A stretch of 64,000 nt of DNA, taken from positions 2,356,001 to 2,420,000 of the forward strand of contig CP108997.1 of assembly GCA_036226585.1 (NCBI GenBank), written 5' to 3'. Below, piece after piece: positions 24,655 through 35,171 of the stretch. Under the pieces are notes generated by a model. The model made no database searches and was not told the origin of the DNA. It was given only the letters and a program-made list of their open reading frames with translations. The DNA is from Streptomyces sp. NBC_00708. GTDB taxonomy: Bacteria; Actinomycetota; Actinomycetes; Streptomycetales; Streptomycetaceae. How positions within the stretch are numbered: position 1 is the stretch's first letter; each line of letters opens with the position of its first letter. The position numbers and the translations under genes were made by a program.

Positions 24655-26169
24655 TCACGGGCGCCGGACGCCGAGGCGGTGGTCGGTCGTCAGGTCCTTG
24701 TTGTCGAGCCGGGCGTCGAACTTCGCGAGCGGCTTCGCCTTCGACTCGTCCTGCTGGACGGCGGCAGGGGCGACGCCCGCCCAGCGCAGGATCGCGGCCG
24801 TGGCCGTGGCGTTGTCCGAGGGGACGAGCCCCGCGACGTTCGAGCCGTGGTTCCCGCCGGGCACGGTGAAGACGTAGCTGTCACGGGCGCCGGCCCCGAG
24901 CCGGAAGCGCTCCGAGCCCCAGGGGTCGTTCTCGCCGTAGACGTACAGCATGTGTGTCGCGTGGTGCTTCACCCAGGTGTCGACGTCCCGCATCGCCCGG
25001 GGCTGGAACGTCATCGGGATGGAGCGCGGCACGAAGTTGCGCGGCGGCTGGTAGCCGTAGCGGCTCAGCTTGCCGAGCCAGGGCTGCTTGATGTCCGGCG
25101 AACCGAGCTGGGTGCCCGCCTGGTAGTAGTACGGGGTGTAGGTGGCCAGGCCCTGGTCGGCGTAGGCGGAGAAGCCGGAGATCCCGTCGACCGAGTCCCA
25201 GATCTCCTGGTCGGTGGCCTTCTTCGCGTCGGCCGGGAGGCTGTCGCAGTCGGCGAGCAGGCTGTACTGCCAGAACGCCCACACGTAGTCCATGACGACG
25301 GCCTCGTACGCCTTGTCCAGGGAGCCGACGGTGTCGAAGGTGTAGCCGTTGTCGGCGGCGTACTGGGCGTACTTCTTCTCCAGCGGGGCGCGGCGGACCA
25401 GGGCCTCGCGCTGGACTCCGCTCAGCTTGTCGCGGCACTCCTTCGTGCCGACCTTCGCGAAGAACCGGTCGTAGGCCGAGTCCTCGTTGTTGACCACGTC
25501 GTTGGGTGCGACGTACGCGACGACGCCGTCCATGTCCTTCGGGTAGAAGCGCTCGTAGTACGTGGCGGTCATGCCGCCCTTGGAGCCGCCGGTGGTCAGC
25601 CAGTTCTTGGAGTAGATCCGCTTGAGCGCGGTGAAGACCCGGTGCTGGTCACTGGCCGCCTGCTGGATGTCGAGCTTGGACCAGTCGGCGGGCGAGGGGC
25701 GCGACGGGGTGAAGAATCGGTACTCCAGTGAGACCTGGTTGCCGTCGACGATCCGGGTGGGCTCGGAGCGGCTGGGGTTGGTGGAGACGTTGTAGCCGCT
25801 GGTGAAGAAGACCGTGGGGCGGGAGGTGTCCTTGTGCAGCAGGGTGATGCGCTGCTGGAACGTCCCCTTGGACGGGTGGCGGTGGTCGATGGGCTGCGTG
25901 TAGCTGAGGACGAAGTAGCGGTAGTCCGGAGTGGGGTCTCCCCTGCTCGAACGAAGTTGAGAGCTTGGGGAAGGCTTCTCCTCGATGAGACTCATTCCCG
26001 GGATGGCCAGGATGCGGTCCTTGATGTCCGTGCTCGTCCCGCTGTCGCTCGCGGCGGTGCGGAGCGAGGCCGGTTCGGCGGCGGTGGCCGCCCCGGCCGA
26101 GGCACCCGTCGCACTCACCGTGCCGATGAGCACCGCGAGCGACAGGATTCCTCTGAGCGCCTTGCGCAT
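24655..26169 (-). CDS. Secreted tripeptidyl aminopeptidase, S37 family
   Basis: A 504-residue secreted serine peptidase of the Streptomyces S37 (PS-10) type. The Sec signal covers about residues 1-33. The alpha/beta-hydrolase nucleophile elbow GGSKGG places Ser196, and GENDPWGS and PGGNHGSN supply the Asp and His. ATG 26169 has a GGGGAGGACG ribosome site. Residues 65-80 (beginning KPSPSSQLRS) are encoded by an inserted intergenic-type repeat in frame, in the loop between the propeptide-like N-terminus and the catalytic domain. The role is extracellular peptide degradation, cleaving tripeptides from protein N-termini. Confidence 0.85.
   Translation of the reverse strand: MRKALRGILSLAVLIGTVSATGASAGAATAAEPASLRTAASDSGTSTDIKDRILAIPGMSLIEEKPSPSSQLRSSRGDPTPDYRYFVLSYTQPIDHRHPSKGTFQQRITLLHKDTSRPTVFFTSGYNVSTNPSRSEPTRIVDGNQVSLEYRFFTPSRPSPADWSKLDIQQAASDQHRVFTALKRIYSKNWLTTGGSKGGMTATYYERFYPKDMDGVVAYVAPNDVVNNEDSAYDRFFAKVGTKECRDKLSGVQREALVRRAPLEKKYAQYAADNGYTFDTVGSLDKAYEAVVMDYVWAFWQYSLLADCDSLPADAKKATDQEIWDSVDGISGFSAYADQGLATYTPYYYQAGTQLGSPDIKQPWLGKLSRYGYQPPRNFVPRSIPMTFQPRAMRDVDTWVKHHATHMLYVYGENDPWGSERFRLGAGARDSYVFTVPGGNHGSNVAGLVPSDNATATAAILRWAGVAPAAVQQDESKAKPLAKFDARLDNKDLTTDHRLGVRRP
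25933..25973. repeat. REP-like palindromic element inserted in the peptidase gene
   Basis: A roughly 41-bp imperfect palindrome that starts GGGGTCTCCCCTGCTCGAAC and ends GAGAGCTTGGGGAAG. Elements of this form recur between and inside genes in many Streptomyces genomes (from memory). Here it keeps the reading frame and adds about 14-16 residues. Confidence 0.65.
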
Positions 26170-26312
26170 GCGCGTCCTCCCCTTGGGGGGCGCCTCGCCG
26201 ATCACGACCGGGTCCCGGGACACCCCTTGATTCACAGCTGACGCCGTGAACCTAGCGGGGCAACACCCGTACCACCAGACCTCCTTGCCGAGGTCCGGAA
26301 CACGTCACCCGG

Positions 26313-26726
26313 TCAGCACAGGATCCAGCTCGTGCGGCCGCCCTTGCCGTCGACCGTGCCGGAGACGCGCACACACCGGTTCAGCGCGTGGACGGTCACC
26401 GGTCCCGCCCGCTCGGTGTAGCGGCCCCGGTCCGTGACGGGGTGGCCGCCGCGCGGCTGGATGGTCACGGACATGGGGCGGCGCTTGCCGGGCCTGGCGA
26501 CGGCGGTGGCACACGCGTAGGCACGCGACTTGTACACGCGCAGCTCGCCCGTCGCGAACTTCACCGTCTTCTTGGGGCGCCCCGCGCAGACCGAGGCGGC
26601 GTCCGCGCTGCCCGCGACCGCCCCGCCGAGAACCAGTGCGAAGGCCGTCGCCAGGGCGAGGACCACGAAACGGCGGCCCAGCCCGCGTCTCGCGCCCCAG
26701 ACATGTCCTTCGGTCCCTCTGGTCAC
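26313..26726 (-). CDS. Small secreted protein of unknown function
   Basis: A 137-residue exported protein. An arginine-rich N-region (RRGLGRRF) and hydrophobic stretch VVLALATAFALVLGGAVAGSADA give a Sec signal of about 43 residues. The mature part resembles the secreted SSI-like/uncharacterised proteins of Streptomyces, with Cys residues at ASVCAGRP, YACATAV, NRCVRV and SWILC that could form two disulfides. No catalytic motif is visible. GTG 26726 is taken as the start; upstream in-frame codons give a low-quality sequence. It sits between the peptidase and another small secreted protein. Confidence 0.65.
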   Translation of the reverse strand: MTRGTEGHVWGARRGLGRRFVVLALATAFALVLGGAVAGSADAASVCAGRPKKTVKFATGELRVYKSRAYACATAVARPGKRRPMSVTIQPRGGHPVTDRGRYTERAGPVTVHALNRCVRVSGTVDGKGGRTSWILC

Positions 26727-26911
26727 AGCAGCCCCATCGCTTCGTCGAACATGAGCGCCCCTGCCCGACACCTGAGCGCATATGCGTATACCTGCGTACG
26801 ACGCGAGAGGCCATCCGGAGGTTGCACCCGGCGGGCCCGGCGCTCCTGGACGCCGGAGCGGCCCACCATGGAGCCGGACAGGACAGAACGCCATGAAAGG
26901 CAGGAACCGCC

Positions 26912-27400
26912 ATGATCCGCACCCGCTCCGCCCGGCGCACCGCCGCCCGTACGCTGCTCGCCTCCGCGCTCCTGGCCGCGGCCGTCGCCGTGCCCGCCTC
27001 CGCGGCTGCCCCGAGCGGGACGGCCAGGGTGGCACCGGCCGCCGACGAGACCGCCACCCAGGAGTCCCGGCTGGTCGACCACTTCTACGGCGCGTACACC
27101 GACGCCGTGGCCGCCGAGGACGGCGGCAAGCTCGCCACCGCGCTGCGGAGTTTCTACCTCACGCCCGCCCTGCGCGCCCGCCTCGCCGACTGGGAGGCGG
27201 CCAACCACGCGGACGGTGTGCTGCTCGCCCAGGACGTCCCGGCGGACTACCGGGTCACCCCCGGCCACAGCGGCGCCGGCCACACCTGGTCCACGGTCCG
27301 CCTCACCTGGGGCTCCGCCGAGGACCCCTCGTACACGTACCTGACCGTGCGCTCCGACCTGGCGACCGGGAAGATCTCCGCGATCCGCGACGGCGAATAG
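26912..27400 (+). CDS. Secreted protein of unknown function
   Basis: A 162-residue exported protein: Sec signal TLLASALLAAAVAVPASAA (residues 14-32), then a globular region with HFYGAYTDAV, LATALRSFYLTPALRARLADWE and TWSTVRLTWGS. It resembles DUF3828-like or SnoaL/NTF2-like secreted domains, but I cannot assign a family with confidence. It converges with the ABC exporter gene; stop codons lie 1 bp apart with no terminator between. Confidence 0.7.
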   Translation: MIRTRSARRTAARTLLASALLAAAVAVPASAAAPSGTARVAPAADETATQESRLVDHFYGAYTDAVAAEDGGKLATALRSFYLTPALRARLADWEAANHADGVLLAQDVPADYRVTPGHSGAGHTWSTVRLTWGSAEDPSYTYLTVRSDLATGKISAIRDGE

Positions 27401-27401
27401 C

Positions 27402-30400
27402 TCACACCCCGGCCGGCTCGTCCTCTCCTATGAAGGTGCGCCACAGCTGGGCGTAGTGCCCGTCGCGGGCGAGGAGTTCGTCGTGCGTGCCGTCCTCGAC
27501 GACCCGGCCGTGGTCCATCACCACGACCCGGTCGGCGCGCGCGGCGGTGGTCAGGCGGTGCGCGACGACGAGCGTGGTGCGGCGGCCCGCGAGCCGGTCG
27601 GTCGCCCGGTTCACCTGCGCCTCGCTGGCGAGGTCGAGCGAGGCGGTGGCCTCGTCGAGCAGCAGGATGTCGGGGTCGACGAGTTCGGCGCGGGCGAGCG
27701 CGATCAGCTGGCGCTGCCCGGCCGAGAGGTTGCGGCCCCGCTCGGCGACCTCGTGGAGGTAGCCGCCGTCCAGGGTGGCGATCATGTCGTGCGCGCCGAC
27801 CGCCCGGGCCGCCGCCTCCACCTCCGCGTCGGTGGCGTCGGGCCGCCCGTAGGCGATGGCGTCCCGGACCGTCCCGGAGAAGAGATACGCCTCCTGCGGT
27901 ACGACACCGAGCCGGCGCCGGTACGCGGTGAGGCCGAGGCCGCGCAGGTCGGTGCCGTCCACCGTGATCCGGCCGTCCGTCGGGTCGTAGTAGCGGGCGA
28001 CCAGCTTGACCAGGGTGGACTTGCCGGCCCCGGTCTCCCCGACGAACGCGACGGTCTGGCCGGCCGGGATGCGCAGGTCGATGCCCCGCAGGGCCTCCTC
28101 CTCGCCCCCGTACGCGAACGACACGTCCTCGAAGGCGAGCTCGCCGCGCAGTCCGGGCACCTCGCGGGCCTCGGCCCGGTCGGTGGTGGACGCCGGTTCG
28201 CGCAGGAGTTCCTGGATGCGGCCCAGCGAGACGGCGGCCTGCTGGTAGCCGTCGAAGACCTGGGAGAGCTGCTGGACGGGCGCGAAGAACAGGTCGATGT
28301 ACAGCAGATAGGCGACCAGCGCGCCCGCCGTGAGCGTGCCGTCGTCGACCCGGCCCGCGCCGACGATCAGCACCGCGGCGGCGGCCACCGAGGACAGCAG
28401 CTGGACGAACGGGAAGTAGACGGAGATCAGCCACTGCCCGCGCACCCGGGCCTCGCGGTACTCGTCGCTGCGCGCGGTGAACCGTTCGGCGCCGTCCCGC
28501 TCGCGCCGGAACGCCTGCACGATCCGGAGCCCGGCCACGGACTCCTGGAGGTCGCCGTTGACGACACCGATCCGCTCGCGGGCCAGCTCGTACGCCTTGA
28601 CGCTCTTGCGGCGGAAGAAGACCGTCCCGACGACGAGGACGGGCAGGGTCGCGAAGACGACGAGGGCCAGTTCCCCATCGAGGACCAGCAGCGCGACCAT
28701 GATGCCGAGGAAGGTGACGACGGAGACGAAAGCGGTGACCAGGCCGGTCTGCAGGAACGTGGACAGCGCGTCCACGTCCGTCGTCATCCGGGTCATGATG
28801 CGGCCGGTCAGCTCGCGCTCGTAGTAGTCGAGCCCCAGCCGCTGGAGCTGGGCGAAGATCTTCAGCCGCAGCGCGTACAGCACCCGCTCACCGGTGCGGC
28901 CCGTCATCCGGGTCTCGCCGATCTGCGCCGCCCACTGCACGAGGACGACGGCCAGGCCGAAGGCGGACGCCGCCCAGACCGCTCCCAGCGCCAGCTGGGT
29001 GACGCCGTCGTCGATGCCGTTCCTGATCAGCACCGGGAGCAGCAGTCCGGCCCCGGCGTCCACGGCGACCAGGCCGAGGCTCACCAGCAGCGGCAGTCCG
29101 AAGCCGCGCAGCAGCCTGCGCAGTCCGTAGGAGTCCTCGGTGTGCACGGCACGGGCCTCGTCGACGTCCGGGACGTCGTTCGCCGGGGGCAGCGCCTCGA
29201 CCTGGGCGAGCAGTTCGGGCGTCGCGGGCATGCCCGCCGCGTCGGTGCTCCGGTCCTTCTCCCCGCGGACCCACAGCTCGGGGGTGATCCCGCGCTCGGC
29301 CTCGGACTCGGCGTCGATCTCCTCCTGGAGCGCGCGGTCCCGCGCGGGGTCCTCGGCGCTCCTGGCGACCGCCGGGCGATGGCCGGGCGAGGGGGTGCCC
29401 AGCTCGTCCGGGTCGGTGAGCAGGCGCCGGTAGAGCGGCGAGCGGCGCTCCAGCTCCTCGTGGGTGCCGAGGTCGGCGAGGCGGCCGTTGTCCAGGACGG
29501 CGATCCGGTCGGCGAGGTTCAGGGTGGAGCGGCGGTGGGCGATGAGCAGGGTCGTGCGGCCGGCCATCACCTGGCGCAGCGCCTCGTGGATCTCGTGCTC
29601 GACGCGGGCGTCCACGGCGGAGGTGGCGTCGTCGAGGACGAGGAGCCGGGGGTCGGTGAGGATGGCGCGGGCGAGCGCGACGCGCTGGCGCTGGCCGCCG
29701 GAGAGGGTGAGCCCGTGCTCGCCGACCTCGGTGTCGTAGCCGTTCGGCAGTTCGGCGATGAACCGGTGGGCCTGGGCGGAGCGGGCGGCCTGTTCGATCT
29801 GTTCGTCGGTGGCGGCGGGCAGGCCGTAGGCGATGTTGGCACGGACGGTGTCGGAGAACAGGAAGCTGTCCTCGGGGACGAGTCCGACGGCGGCGCGCAG
29901 CGAGTCCAGCGTCAGTTCGCGCACGTCGTGGCCGCCGACGAGGACCGCGCCGTGCGAGACGTCGTAGAAGCGCGGGAGCAGCAGCGAGACGGTGGACTTG
30001 CCGCTGCCGGAGGCGCCGACGACGGCGACGGTCTCGCCGGGCTCGATGGTCAGCGAGAAGCCGTCGAGGACCGGGCGGCGCGTTGCGTCGTAGCCGAACC
30101 GCACGTCGTCGAACTCGACGCTCGCGGGGGCGTCGGCGGGCAGCTCCTTGGTGCCGTCCTTCAGGGAGGGCTCGGTGTCGATGAGTTCCAGGACGCGTTC
30201 GACGCCGGCGCGGGCCTGCTGGCCGACGGTGAGGACCATGGCGAGCATCCGGACCGGGCCGACGAGCTGCGCGAGGTACGTGGAGAACGCGACGAACGTG
30301 CCGAGGGTGATCTCGCCCCGGGTGGCCAGCCAGCCGCCGAGGGCCAGCATCGCGACCTGGCCGAGCGCGGGGACGGCCTGGAGGGCGGGGGTGTAGCGGG

Positions 30401-31151
30401 AGTTCAGCCGGATGGTGCGCAGCCGTCCCGCGAACAGCCTGCGGCCGACCTCGCGCAGCTTGCCGGTCTCCTGCTCCTCCTGCCCGAAGCCCTTGACGAC
30501 GCGGACGCCGGAGACGGCGCCGTCCACGACACCGGCGACGGCGGCGGCCTGCGACTGGGCGTACCAGGTGGCGGGGAAGAGGCGGGCGCGGGAGCGGCGG
30601 GCGATGTACCAGAGGGCGGGGGCGACGGCGACGGCGATGAGGGTCAGCGGGGGCGACAGCCACGCCATGACGACCAGGGAGATCAGGAAGAGCAGGACGT
30701 TCCCGATGGTCATCGGGAGCATGAACAGCAGGCTCTGGATCAGCTGGAGGTCGCTGGTGGCGCGTCCGACGACCTGCCCGGTGGACAGCTCGTCCTGGCG
30801 CTTTCCGTCGAGCCGGGAGATCGTCCCGTACATGCCGGTCCGCAGGTCGTGCTGGACGTCGAGGGCGAGCCGGCCGCCGTAGTAGCGGCGGATGTAGGTG
30901 AAGGCGTAGACGAGGACGGCCGCGACGATCAGCAGCCCGGTCCAGACGGCCAGGGAGCGGGTGTGCCCGACGACCACGTCGTCGATGATCACTTTGGTGA
31001 TCAGCGGGACGAGGGCCATGACGGCCATGCCGCCGAGCGAGGAACCGAGGGCCAGCAGGACGTTGCGCCGGTAGTTCCAGGCGTAGCCGGTCAGTCTCCG
31101 CGCCCAGCCGCCGCCCCGCTGCCCGCGCTCCGTCTCCCGTGCGTCCGCCAC
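27402..31151 (-). CDS. Fused two-half ABC exporter (TMD-NBD-TMD-NBD)
   Basis: About 1249 residues, a complete ABC exporter in one polypeptide. Half 1: six TM helices, Walker [10 protein letters not shown], signature LSGGQ, Walker [12 protein letters not shown]. Half 2: six TM helices, Walker [10 protein letters not shown], signature LSAGQ, Walker [12 protein letters not shown]. In half 1 the catalytic Glu after Walker B is replaced by Asp (DDAT), and half 2 has a non-consensus LSAGQ; this asymmetry is typical of heterodimeric exporters with one degenerate ATP site. A Glu/Arg-rich linker joins the halves. GTG 31151 (GGGAGG) is preferred over ATG 31214. Substrate unknown; probably a drug, peptide or lipid. 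Confidence 0.9.
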   Translation of the reverse strand: MADARETERGQRGGGWARRLTGYAWNYRRNVLLALGSSLGGMAVMALVPLITKVIIDDVVVGHTRSLAVWTGLLIVAAVLVYAFTYIRRYYGGRLALDVQHDLRTGMYGTISRLDGKRQDELSTGQVVGRATSDLQLIQSLLFMLPMTIGNVLLFLISLVVMAWLSPPLTLIAVAVAPALWYIARRSRARLFPATWYAQSQAAAVAGVVDGAVSGVRVVKGFGQEEQETGKLREVGRRLFAGRLRTIRLNSRYTPALQAVPALGQVAMLALGGWLATRGEITLGTFVAFSTYLAQLVGPVRMLAMVLTVGQQARAGVERVLELIDTEPSLKDGTKELPADAPASVEFDDVRFGYDATRRPVLDGFSLTIEPGETVAVVGASGSGKSTVSLLLPRFYDVSHGAVLVGGHDVRELTLDSLRAAVGLVPEDSFLFSDTVRANIAYGLPAATDEQIEQAARSAQAHRFIAELPNGYDTEVGEHGLTLSGGQRQRVALARAILTDPRLLVLDDATSAVDARVEHEIHEALRQVMAGRTTLLIAHRRSTLNLADRIAVLDNGRLADLGTHEELERRSPLYRRLLTDPDELGTPSPGHRPAVARSAEDPARDRALQEEIDAESEAERGITPELWVRGEKDRSTDAAGMPATPELLAQVEALPPANDVPDVDEARAVHTEDSYGLRRLLRGFGLPLLVSLGLVAVDAGAGLLLPVLIRNGIDDGVTQLALGAVWAASAFGLAVVLVQWAAQIGETRMTGRTGERVLYALRLKIFAQLQRLGLDYYERELTGRIMTRMTTDVDALSTFLQTGLVTAFVSVVTFLGIMVALLVLDGELALVVFATLPVLVVGTVFFRRKSVKAYELARERIGVVNGDLQESVAGLRIVQAFRRERDGAERFTARSDEYREARVRGQWLISVYFPFVQLLSSVAAAAVLIVGAGRVDDGTLTAGALVAYLLYIDLFFAPVQQLSQVFDGYQQAAVSLGRIQELLREPASTTDRAEAREVPGLRGELAFEDVSFAYGGEEEALRGIDLRIPAGQTVAFVGETGAGKSTLVKLVARYYDPTDGRITVDGTDLRGLGLTAYRRRLGVVPQEAYLFSGTVRDAIAYGRPDATDAEVEAAARAVGAHDMIATLDGGYLHEVAERGRNLSAGQRQLIALARAELVDPDILLLDEATASLDLASEAQVNRATDRLAGRRTTLVVAHRLTTAARADRVVVMDHGRVVEDGTHDELLARDGHYAQLWRTFIGEDEPAGV

Positions 31152-31230
31152 CCGGTGCCTCCCGTTCGACCTGTTCCGACGGAAGGCACCAACGCGGTGG
31201 GCTGCGGATTTCATCCCGCGTTTACAAATA

Positions 31231-31253
31231 CGGGACCTGGGACCTAGGTCCCG
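31231..31253 (-). terminator. Rho-independent-type terminator after the beta-lactamase-like gene
   Basis: On the minus strand, immediately after the stop at 31254, CGGGACC (31253-31247) pairs with GGTCCCG (31237-31231) around a 9-nt loop, followed by T-rich TATTTGTAAA. Confidence 0.75.
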
Positions 31254-32213
31254 CTAGCGCTTCCCGGCGGTGAGCATCCGGCCGGCGGGCGCCTCCGGGA
31301 CCGGCGGCACGGCTTCCTGCGGGGCGGCCGGCACGGTGAAGACCCTCGGGTGCATGATGCGCGGGTTGAGGTCCTTGTGGACGGCACGGGCGACGGCCTG
31401 GATGGTGTTGACGCCGTCGTTCATCGTCTTGTTGTCCTGGGTGAGCACCGTCAGCGCGTAGTCGTGGCCGTTGCCCGTGAAGGCGCCGATGCTGTGCACC
31501 CGCCAGCCGTGGGTGGCGCGCTGCAGCCAGCCGTTCTTGAGCTGGACGGTGGTCCCGGTGAGGGCGCCGGCCGGGGTTCCCCAGCGCTGCGAGGAGACGA
31601 CCTTGTTCATCAGCCCCAGCTCGTAGGAGCGGGCGCCGTCGGTGAGTACGGAGTTCTTCGAGGTGAGCAGGGTCAGCAGCCGCTGCTCGTCCTGGGCGGT
31701 TATCTGGGTCAGGCCCCAGTAGCCGTCGGAGCCGGGGACGGTGTGGGTCATCCCGGCCGCCTTGAGGAAGGCGTTGACCTTGGTGACGCCGAGCTGCTTC
31801 CACAGGCTGGTGGTGGCGTCGTTGTCGGACTTGGTGATCATCTTGGTGCTGAGGTCGATCTCGCGCTGGGTGAGGTAGCGGTTGTGCTTGGCGTTGTCCC
31901 ACAGGAGCGTGGCCAGCACGGTCGCCTTCACGACGCTCGCGGAGTCGTACTTGGTCGTGGCGCGCAGCGTGCAGGTGGTCTTGGTGGTCCGGTCGTAGAG
32001 CGCGACGGCGGCGGTGGAGCTGCGGCCCTTGAGCGCGGCGGTGATGTCCTTGGTCAGCTGCGCGGCGAGCCCGGCCCGGCCGGAGGTGCAGCTCACCTGC
32101 GCGGTCGCGGCCGACGCGGGCGCCGCGGCGAGGGCCACGGGTGCGAGGACCCCGGTGGCGACGGCGGCACAGAGCGCGGCGCGGGCGCGCCCGGACGTAC
32201 GGGACGTGGTCAT
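31254..32213 (-). CDS. Secreted class A beta-lactamase-like serine hydrolase
   Basis: A 319-residue exported serine hydrolase. The Sec signal ends about PASAATAQ (residue 35). The class A triad motifs are present: SxxK as SVVK (Ser93-Lys96), SDN in KSDNDA, and KNG (for KTG) in LKNGWL. The Omega-loop Glu166 region is not clearly conserved, so hydrolysis of beta-lactams is doubtful; such proteins may be D,D-peptidases or divergent lactamases. Pro/Ala-rich C-terminal tail. ATG 32213 follows AGGGGGAACC. It has its own terminator. Confidence 0.82.
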   Translation of the reverse strand: MTTSRTSGRARAALCAAVATGVLAPVALAAAPASAATAQVSCTSGRAGLAAQLTKDITAALKGRSSTAAVALYDRTTKTTCTLRATTKYDSASVVKATVLATLLWDNAKHNRYLTQREIDLSTKMITKSDNDATTSLWKQLGVTKVNAFLKAAGMTHTVPGSDGYWGLTQITAQDEQRLLTLLTSKNSVLTDGARSYELGLMNKVVSSQRWGTPAGALTGTTVQLKNGWLQRATHGWRVHSIGAFTGNGHDYALTVLTQDNKTMNDGVNTIQAVARAVHKDLNPRIMHPRVFTVPAAPQEAVPPVPEAPAGRMLTAGKR

Positions 32214-32340
32214 GGTGGTTCCCCCTGAGTGGTTCCTGCGGGCGGCCCCCCGGCACGCCCGCAAGAGATGACTCACGGGCACCCGGAAGGTTGTACGCCA
32301 CAGCGAACGCGGGGGCCTACGGGCGGGGGACCGGCAGATG

Positions 32341-32400
32341 CATGGGTGTGCGGAGGGTGCGTGGGTCTACGGATACGGGTGGTGTGTGGGTCTACAGGTG
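32341..32400. repeat. Short degenerate direct repeats between two minus-strand genes
   Basis: GTGGGTCTAC occurs twice (32361-32370 and 32387-32396) with related GGGTGTGCGG nearby, in the 178-bp space between the ThDP decarboxylase stop and the beta-lactamase-like start. It is a local GT-rich repeat with no assigned function. Confidence 0.4.
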
Positions 32401-34074
32401 CGTCGGCTCGAACATCGTGAGCAGGGCCGGGAGTACGACGACCGAGGGCCCGGGGCGTCCGAATGCCTCCGCCAGGTCCGCGGCCAGCGACTCCGGGCTC
32501 GTGCGCACGGCCGGGACGCCGAAGGACCCGGCGAGGGCGGTGAAGTCGGGCCGGGCCAGCTCCGTCCCGGTGGTCTCGCCGAAGGCGCCGGTCAGATACT
32601 CGCGGAGGATGCCGTAGCCGCCGTCGTCGACGATCAGCCAGGTGACCGGCAGGCCGTACTGCCGGGCGGTGGCCAGTTCCGCGACCGAGTACATCGCGCC
32701 GCCGTCGCCGGAGACCGCGAGGACCGGCCGGGCCGGGTCGGCCACCGCCGCGCCGAGCGCCGCCGGGAACGCGTAGCCGAGGCCGCCGGCGCCCTGCGCG
32801 GAGTGCATGGTGTTGGGGCGGCGGGCGTCGAACGCGGCCCAGGCCCAGTAGCCGAGGATCGTCATGTCCCAGAAGCTGGGCGAGGCGTCGGGCAGGGCGG
32901 TGCGGATCGCGGCCAGGAGGTTCTGTTCCAGCTCGCGTCCCTGGCCGGCGATCCGGTCCCGTACGCGGCCGAGCACCCCGGCGACGCGGTCCGCGGCGGC
33001 CGGGTCCTCGCGCGGGGCGACCGCGTCGATGAGGTCGGCGAGCGCGTCGCGGGCGTCCGCGTGGATGCCGAGCGCCGGGAGGTTGGCCTCCAGCTTGCCG
33101 GCGTCCGCCTCGATCTGGATCACCCGGCCGCGCGGGGCGAACGTGTAGTAGTTCGAGGAGAGTTCGCCCAGTCCGGAGCCGACGACGAGGAGGACGTCGG
33201 CGTCCTCCAGGAAGTCGGTGACGTGCCGGTCCTCCACCCACGACTGGAGCGAGAGGGGGTGCTCCCAGGGGAAGGCGCCCTTGCCGCCGTAGGTGGTGAC
33301 GACCGGGGCCTTGAGCCTCTCGGCCAGCGCGCGGAGCTTGCCGGAGGCGTCGGAGCGTACGACTCCGCCGCCCGCGACGATCGCCGGGCGCTCGGCCCGG
33401 GACAGCAGGTCGGCGGCGACCGCGATCAGTTCGGGGCGGGCGTGGAGTTCGCGCGGGGTGGCGTCGGGGGCCACGACGACGGGCAGCGCCGTCGCGGCGT
33501 CCAGGACGTCCTGCGGGATCTCGACCCAGACGGGGCCGTGCGGGGCCGTCAGCGCGGACTCCCAGGCGGCGGCGATCGCGGACGGGATCTGCGAGGCCGC
33601 GCGCACGGTGTGGACGGACTTCACCACGTCCCGGAACGACGCCTGCTGGTCGCGCAGTTCGTGCAGATGGCCGTGGCGCCCGCCGCCCAGACCCCGGACC
33701 GGGATCTGGCTGGAGACCGCGAGCACCGGCGCGGAGGCGGCCGCCGCCTCCTGGAGCGCGGCGAGCGAGGTCAGCGCGCCGGGCCCGGTCGACAGGAACA
33801 GCGGGGCGACCTCGCCGGTGATCCGCCCGTAGGCGTCGGCGGCGAAGCCCGCGTTGTTCTCGACGCGCAGGCCCACGTACTGGAGCGACGAGCGGCGCAG
33901 CGCGTCGAACAGGGCCAGCGCGTGCTGTCCGGGCAGCCCGAAGACGGTGGTCGCGCCGAGGCCCCGCAGGGTCTCGACGACGAGGTCGCCGCCGGTGCGG
34001 CCGGGTGGGGGGTTCAGCGCGGCCTCGATCTGCGCCGGGGTGAGCGCGGGCCGCTCGTCGTGGTCGTGACTCAC
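32392..34074 (-). CDS. ThDP-dependent enzyme of acetolactate synthase/2-keto acid decarboxylase type
   Basis: A 560-residue thiamine-diphosphate enzyme with the full three-domain layout: N-terminal PYR domain ([32 protein letters not shown] with the catalytic Glu), the central domain ([11 protein letters not shown]), and C-terminal PP domain ([24 protein letters not shown]). Its stop codon overlaps the start of the agmatinase-type gene upstream (4 bp), so the two are coupled. That pairing resembles 5-guanidino-2-oxopentanoate decarboxylase (AruI) with guanidinobutyrase, in arginine degradation by the transaminase route. Alternatively it is a divergent acetolactate synthase; no regulatory subunit gene is adjacent. 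Confidence 0.8.
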   Translation of the reverse strand: MSHDHDERPALTPAQIEAALNPPPGRTGGDLVVETLRGLGATTVFGLPGQHALALFDALRRSSLQYVGLRVENNAGFAADAYGRITGEVAPLFLSTGPGALTSLAALQEAAAASAPVLAVSSQIPVRGLGGGRHGHLHELRDQQASFRDVVKSVHTVRAASQIPSAIAAAWESALTAPHGPVWVEIPQDVLDAATALPVVVAPDATPRELHARPELIAVAADLLSRAERPAIVAGGGVVRSDASGKLRALAERLKAPVVTTYGGKGAFPWEHPLSLQSWVEDRHVTDFLEDADVLLVVGSGLGELSSNYYTFAPRGRVIQIEADAGKLEANLPALGIHADARDALADLIDAVAPREDPAAADRVAGVLGRVRDRIAGQGRELEQNLLAAIRTALPDASPSFWDMTILGYWAWAAFDARRPNTMHSAQGAGGLGYAFPAALGAAVADPARPVLAVSGDGGAMYSVAELATARQYGLPVTWLIVDDGGYGILREYLTGAFGETTGTELARPDFTALAGSFGVPAVRTSPESLAADLAEAFGRPGPSVVVLPALLTMFEPTHL

Positions 34075-35039
34075 TGCTGGCGGGCCTCCGCGATCTGGCG
34101 GGTCATGATCGTCGTCAGCTCGTAGGCGGTGTGCGAGGCGGCGACGGAGGTGATCTCCGCGTGATCGTACGCGGGGGCGACCTCGACCAGGTCGGCGGAG
34201 ACCAGGTGGCAGGAGGACAGGCCGCGCACGATCTCAAGCAGCTCGCGGGAGGTGAGGCCGCCGGCCTCGGGGGTTCCGGTGCCGGGCGCGTGTGCCGGGT
34301 CCAGCACATCGATGTCGATGGAGATGTACAGCGGCCGGTCACCGATGCGCTGCCGCAGCTGGTCGGTGATCTCGTCGACGCCGCGCCGCATCACGTCGGC
34401 GGAGGTGACGATGCCGAAGCCCATCTTGGCGTCGTCGGTGAGGTCCTGCTTGCCGTAGAGCGGGCCGCGCGTGCCCACGTGGGAGAGCGCGGAGGTGTCG
34501 AGGATGCCCTCCTCGACGGCCCGGCGGAACGGGGTGCCGTGGGTGTAGGCGGCGCCGAAGTAGGTGTCCCAGGTGTCGAGGTGGGCGTCGAAGTGGAGCA
34601 GCGCGACCGGGCCGTGCTTCTTGGCGACGGAACGCAGCAGGGGCAGCGCGATGGTGTGGTCGCCGCCGAGGGTCATCAGGCGGGCGCCGGTGTCCAGCAG
34701 CGCGTCGGCCGCCGCCTCGACGGTCTCCACGGCCTCCTCGATGTTGAACGGGTTGGCCGCGATGTCCCCCGCGTCGGCGACCTGCGCCAGGGCGAACGGC
34801 GAGGCGTCCTGCGCCGGGTTGTAGGGGCGCAGCAGCCGCGAGGCCTCCCGGATCGCGTTGCCGCCGAAGCGGGCGCCGGGGCGGTAGGAGACACCCGAGT
34901 CGAACGGCACCCCGACGACGGCCACGTCCGCCGTGCCGACCTCGTCGAGGCGGGGCAGCCGGGCGAACGTCGCGGGCCCCGCGTACCGCGGGACGCGGGA
35001 GGAGTCGACGGGGCCGCGCGGCGTGTCGTTGCTGCTCAT
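34071..35039 (-). CDS. speB: Agmatinase/guanidinobutyrase (ureohydrolase)
   Basis: A 322-residue arginase-family Mn enzyme that splits a guanidino compound to amine and urea. Metal-binding motifs are [18 protein letters not shown] and [19 protein letters not shown]. Its overlap with the ThDP-dependent gene suggests the substrate is 4-guanidinobutyrate rather than agmatine, but sequence alone does not decide. ATG 35039 is preferred over an upstream in-frame start at 35126. The 131-bp region upstream lacks an obvious operator. Confidence 0.85.
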   Translation of the reverse strand: MSSNDTPRGPVDSSRVPRYAGPATFARLPRLDEVGTADVAVVGVPFDSGVSYRPGARFGGNAIREASRLLRPYNPAQDASPFALAQVADAGDIAANPFNIEEAVETVEAAADALLDTGARLMTLGGDHTIALPLLRSVAKKHGPVALLHFDAHLDTWDTYFGAAYTHGTPFRRAVEEGILDTSALSHVGTRGPLYGKQDLTDDAKMGFGIVTSADVMRRGVDEITDQLRQRIGDRPLYISIDIDVLDPAHAPGTGTPEAGGLTSRELLEIVRGLSSCHLVSADLVEVAPAYDHAEITSVAASHTAYELTTIMTRQIAEARQQ

Positions 35040-35171
35040 GGTGGGTCTGCCCTTTCCTACGGGGTGCGGGTGCCGGAGCGACGCTAGGCGGCCGCGGGGC
35101 CGGACTGAAGTGTACGTTTCGTCCACTCACCCACCGGAACGGATGAATCGCCGCGGTCCGCCCGGGGACGC

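Noticed and set aside
26912..27400. A sorting or lipoprotein signal on the small secreted protein
   Set aside because: No lipobox Cys and no LPxTG motif; a plain Sec signal explains it.
27456..31247. A 1263-codon plus-strand frame opposite the ABC exporter
   Set aside because: It is a high-GC shadow of a gene with complete ABC motifs, has biased low-complexity composition and no recognisable domain.
32341..32400. GT-rich short repeats as a CRISPR-like array
   Set aside because: Only two or three degenerate 10-mers without regular spacers; no cas genes in the window.
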